7,765 nucleotides of DNA from an uncultured Clostridia bacterium (GTDB taxonomy: Bacteria > Bacillota > Clostridia > Oscillospirales > Acutalibacteraceae): NCBI GenBank assembly GCA_937884625.1, contig CALGCE010000117.1:1-7765 (forward strand), given 5' to 3'. Made by a program: the position numbers and the translations under genes. Every line of letters starts with the position of its first letter. Positions within the stretch are counted from its first letter, which is position 1. Of this stretch, positions 6,084 to 7,765 are shown in pieces. A model generated the notes under the pieces. It had not been told where the DNA came from. It did no database searches and saw nothing but the letters and a program-made list of their open reading frames with translations.

Positions 6084-6089
6084 ATGACT

Positions 6090-6959
6090 TTATTTGTTAA
6101 CGTCTTCTATATAAAATCCGTCGGTCTGGGTGCCGGGTGTACATGTTTTTGCTCTGTGATGATGATGCTTTTTAATTTTAAGATTATGTACACTGTAATC
6201 ATTAAAAATAAACGCTGCTATGAATACGCCGGTAAAGAATACGGTAACGGGAGAAGCAACGCTTTCGTGCAATATCTCTGTGTTTCCCATTATGACGGCA
6301 ATAAATCTCGGCAATGATGTAACCGCACACAGAATAATAGCGGCAAGTCCTGATGCAAAAAGTTTTTTATAATTCATATCAATGTCTATCTTGTTTGCAA
6401 ATTTTGCGTATTCAAGCATAAATATGAGTGTACCGCAGTAACTGAGTACCAAAAACACATTATCGGATATAAGTGCAAGAGATGATATGCCCGTGAAGAT
6501 AAATACAAGTTTTATCATCCAATACAATACGGGCACCACGTAAAATTTTCGGTTTATATGAAAATTTTTGAACATTTTAAGACCGTATGCAATAAAGAAA
6601 ACTGCGGTTGCACCGCCAAACAGTACAACAAGACCTTTTTGCCAAAACGCAATGTTTGTTGTGTATGAAGTATTAAATATTTCAAATAATACCGAAAGTC
6701 CCAAAAGTAAAGAAGAAGTACCCAACGATTTTTTTACTCTTGGCATTTTGGGTGGACATCTTCTGATAAATACGCTAATAATTGCGGTGGTTGCTATGAT
6801 AGCCAAAAGTATAACTACCATACAAATACCTAACGTTTTGTAATCGGGTTTAAAAAATCCCGTTGTGCCGTCAACCGTAAAGAAAACCTGAAAAACACGT
6901 ATTAATACGCTGACGGGTAGTGCAACTGCAAAAAGTGTTACGAGATGCTTATATTTCAT
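6090..6959 (-). CDS. Unrecognised multi-spanning membrane protein
   Basis: I do not recognise this 289-residue protein. It is strongly hydrophobic, with about eight likely membrane segments near residues 7-28, 42-66, 80-97, 108-129, 138-160, 165-184, 198-222 and 235-253. There is no cleavable signal peptide; the first segment follows MKYKH directly. Short basic loops (RRCPPKMPRVKK at 66-77, KMFKNFHINRK at 128-138) suggest cytoplasmic sides there. The C-terminal ~35 residues are hydrophilic and contain KIKKHHHHRAK (261-271) with four consecutive histidines, which could bind metal but prove nothing. No transporter, kinase or enzyme motif is evident. The start at 6959 is supported by AGAGG on the minus strand (6970-6974), ten bases upstream, and by a good promoter at 7020-7048. 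It is convergent to the aro operon and divergent from spoIID, so it is probably transcribed alone. Confidence 0.85.
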   Translation of the reverse strand: MKYKHLVTLFAVALPVSVLIRVFQVFFTVDGTTGFFKPDYKTLGICMVVILLAIIATTAIISVFIRRCPPKMPRVKKSLGTSSLLLGLSVLFEIFNTSYTTNIAFWQKGLVVLFGGATAVFFIAYGLKMFKNFHINRKFYVVPVLYWMIKLVFIFTGISSLALISDNVFLVLSYCGTLIFMLEYAKFANKIDIDMNYKKLFASGLAAIILCAVTSLPRFIAVIMGNTEILHESVASPVTVFFTGVFIAAFIFNDYSVHNLKIKKHHHHRAKTCTPGTQTDGFYIEDVNK

Positions 6960-7019
6960 TAAAAAATCGCCTCTTATGATTTTTGGTTATTTTTTCATAT
7001 GTAGAAGTAATATATATAT

Positions 7020-7048
7020 ATTGTATAGAATAAAAATGCAAAAGTCAA
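7020..7048 (-). promoter_or_regulatory. SigA-type promoter for the membrane-protein gene
   Basis: On the minus strand TTGACT (7043-7048) is followed after exactly 17 bases by TACAAT (7020-7025). These are one mismatch each from the TTGACA/TATAAT consensus, with ideal spacing. Transcription would start near 7013 and give a leader of about 54 bases before the ATG at 6957-6959, crossing a TATATATATA run (7011-7020). The promoter lies within the 5' leader of the divergent spoIID gene, so polymerase binding here could interfere with spoIID transcription. Confidence 0.7.
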
Positions 7049-7079
7049 CTTAAAAAAAGGAAAAAGCAGGGATTTTGTT

Positions 7080-7765
7080 ATGAAAAGTGTATTTATTACG
7101 GCATTGGTGTTACTTACGGTTATGTTATCTTTTCCTCTTGCGGTATTAGACAGCAAGGAGACGTCTGATAAAATCCAAACCTCAACACATGTAAAAAATA
7201 TAGTTAAGGATACAAAAAAAGCGTCTTCCTACGACAGTTTCAGGCTAAAATGTAAATCGAGCGACAAAATTATAAAAATATCCGCAAACGATTACGTAAA
7301 GGGAGTAGTTGCAGGAGAAATGCCTGCACTTTATGAAAAGGAAGCATTAAAGGCACAGGCAGTAGCGGCATATACATACGCCTGCCGAAAAAAAGACCTT
7401 TCAAAGAAAAACGATTACGACATAACCGACGACCCAAACACCGACCAATGTTACATATCGGAAGAAACCGCACGTTCAAAGTGGGGGGACAAGGCTGACG
7501 AGTATATCAAAAAAATATCCGATGCGGTAGCCGAAGTAGAGGGATATATGCTTACATTTGACGGCTCCGCCGCACTTACCGCCTATCACGCAATTTCTTC
7601 GGGCAAAACCGAAAACTGCTGTGATATATGGGGAAGCGATTTGCCGTATTTGGTATCGGTGGACAGTTCATGGGATAAAATTGCCGATAACTACCTCACG
7701 ACTGTGCAGTTATCGGCTGATGAACTGTCAGAAAAGTTAAACGGCTTTGCAAAACCGTCGGGGAG
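7080..7765 (+). CDS. spoIID: Stage II sporulation protein D (SpoIID), N-terminal 228 residues, cut by the window end
   Basis: SpoIID is the membrane-anchored lytic transglycosylase of the SpoIID-SpoIIM-SpoIIP engulfment complex, acting in the mother cell to thin septal peptidoglycan. The frame opens with a hydrophobic segment (residues ~4-23) serving as an uncleaved anchor or signal. A variable linker follows, then the SpoIID core: DYVKGVVAGEMPAL (71-84) with Glu80 at the catalytic position, KEALKAQAVAAYTYA (87-101), DDPNTDQCYIS (117-127), and YHAISSGKTENCCDIWGS (169-186), which corresponds to the usual FHSTSGGxTE block. The catalytic core is nearly complete, but the C-terminal part, with motifs such as GxGHGVGMSQ, lies beyond the window. 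AGGGA (7068-7072), seven bases before ATG 7080, is the ribosome binding site. In Bacillus spoIID is SigE-controlled; I see no convincing SigE promoter. Cwp- or LytB-like SpoIID-domain hydrolases are the alternative, but length and layout favour SpoIID itself. Confidence 0.88.
   Translation, partial: MKSVFITALVLLTVMLSFPLAVLDSKETSDKIQTSTHVKNIVKDTKKASSYDSFRLKCKSSDKIIKISANDYVKGVVAGEMPALYEKEALKAQAVAAYTYACRKKDLSKKNDYDITDDPNTDQCYISEETARSKWGDKADEYIKKISDAVAEVEGYMLTFDGSAALTAYHAISSGKTENCCDIWGSDLPYLVSVDSSWDKIADNYLTTVQLSADELSEKLNGFAKPSG

Larger units (their letters stand above)
5800..6088 (+). mobile_element. Candidate decayed, non-autonomous element with IS200/IS605-like hairpin end
   Basis: Between the operon terminator and the convergent membrane-protein gene lies a stretch unlike its surroundings. 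It contains a ribosome-binding-site-like AGGAG (5824-5828), a 41-codon open frame without a start codon, a duplicated hairpin unit, further hairpins, and a final imperfect palindrome (6062-6082) followed by TCATGACTTTA. Small elements built of subterminal imperfect hairpins with TTAG-type loops and no terminal inverted repeats are typical of the IS200/IS605 family and its transposase-less derivatives; that is established for the family. No TnpA or TnpB coding sequence is visible here. The boundaries are estimates: the left end is not defined by any repeat, and the right end is placed just after the last hairpin, next to the neighbouring stop codon. An alternative is a stand-alone structured RNA or a pair of convergent terminators. 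Confidence 0.3.

Noticed and set aside
6084..6317. Plus-strand open frame of 77 codons opposite the membrane-protein gene.
   Set aside because: It is antisense to a gene with a clear promoter, ribosome binding site and membrane topology, and its translation is cysteine-rich and motif-free.
6568..6843. Plus-strand open frame of 91 codons inside the membrane-protein gene.
   Set aside because: No ribosome binding site or family resemblance; antisense shadow.
6975..7003. A possible SigE promoter for spoIID (TATGATT, 14 bases, CATATGTA).
   Set aside because: Spacing is about right, but only half of each box matches, which is expected by chance in such A+T-rich sequence.
7007..7022. TATATATATA run as a functional repeat or origin.
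   Set aside because: A short alternating A/T tract between divergent promoters is common, and no DnaA boxes or other origin signals are near.
7270..7740. Minus-strand frame at 7270-7479 and plus-strand frame at 7558-7740 within spoIID.
   Set aside because: The frame starting at 7080 shows the SpoIID motifs across this whole stretch, so these are out-of-frame shadows.

Overview
The window looks like a piece of a low-G+C, endospore-forming Gram-positive genome, probably a gut-type member of the Clostridia. This rests on A+T-rich codon use, AGGAG-type ribosome binding sites, clostridial-looking aromatic amino acid enzymes and the start of a spoIID gene. No species can be named from the sequence. 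The first ~340 bases do not belong with the rest. They read as short pieces of unrelated genes joined together, which is best explained as a chimeric contig end.

Layout. Bases 1-~260 are G+C-richer (about 54% by hand count over the first 180 bases, against about 38% in a sampled operon line). They carry a minus-strand open frame whose last part resembles a CstA-type transporter. Bases ~258-341 encode a short, unmistakable piece of the PHP domain of DNA polymerase III alpha (DnaE). From ~342 to 5747 runs a tightly packed plus-strand aromatic amino acid operon: chorismate synthase (aroC, 5' end missing), a shikimate dehydrogenase-shikimate kinase fusion (aroE-aroK), type II 3-dehydroquinase (aroQ), EPSP synthase (aroA), prephenate dehydrogenase (tyrA) and type I DAHP synthase (aroF/aroG type). 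Adjacent genes overlap by 1-11 bases or are 5 bases apart, and a strong hairpin terminator at 5758-5789 closes the operon.

The operon covers DAHP formation and every step from 3-dehydroquinate to chorismate, then the branch towards tyrosine. The missing shikimate step is 3-dehydroquinate synthase (aroB); pheA is also absent. Both may lie upstream of the broken left end or elsewhere.

Bases 5790-6089 are a convergent intergenic stretch with unusual structure. It holds a small open frame without a start codon (5833-5958), a 31-base direct repeat in two copies whose hairpins differ by a compensatory base-pair swap, a third related hairpin, a possible pseudoknot and an end hairpin at 6062-6082. 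The best guess is a decayed, non-autonomous IS200/IS605-like element or a structured RNA. This is the most interesting part of the window.

Bases 6090-6959 (minus strand) encode an unrecognised protein with about eight membrane segments. Its well-formed SigA-type promoter (7020-7048) lies inside the leader of the divergent gene. That gene, spoIID, starts at 7080 and runs off the right end; it encodes the sporulation peptidoglycan lytic transglycosylase.
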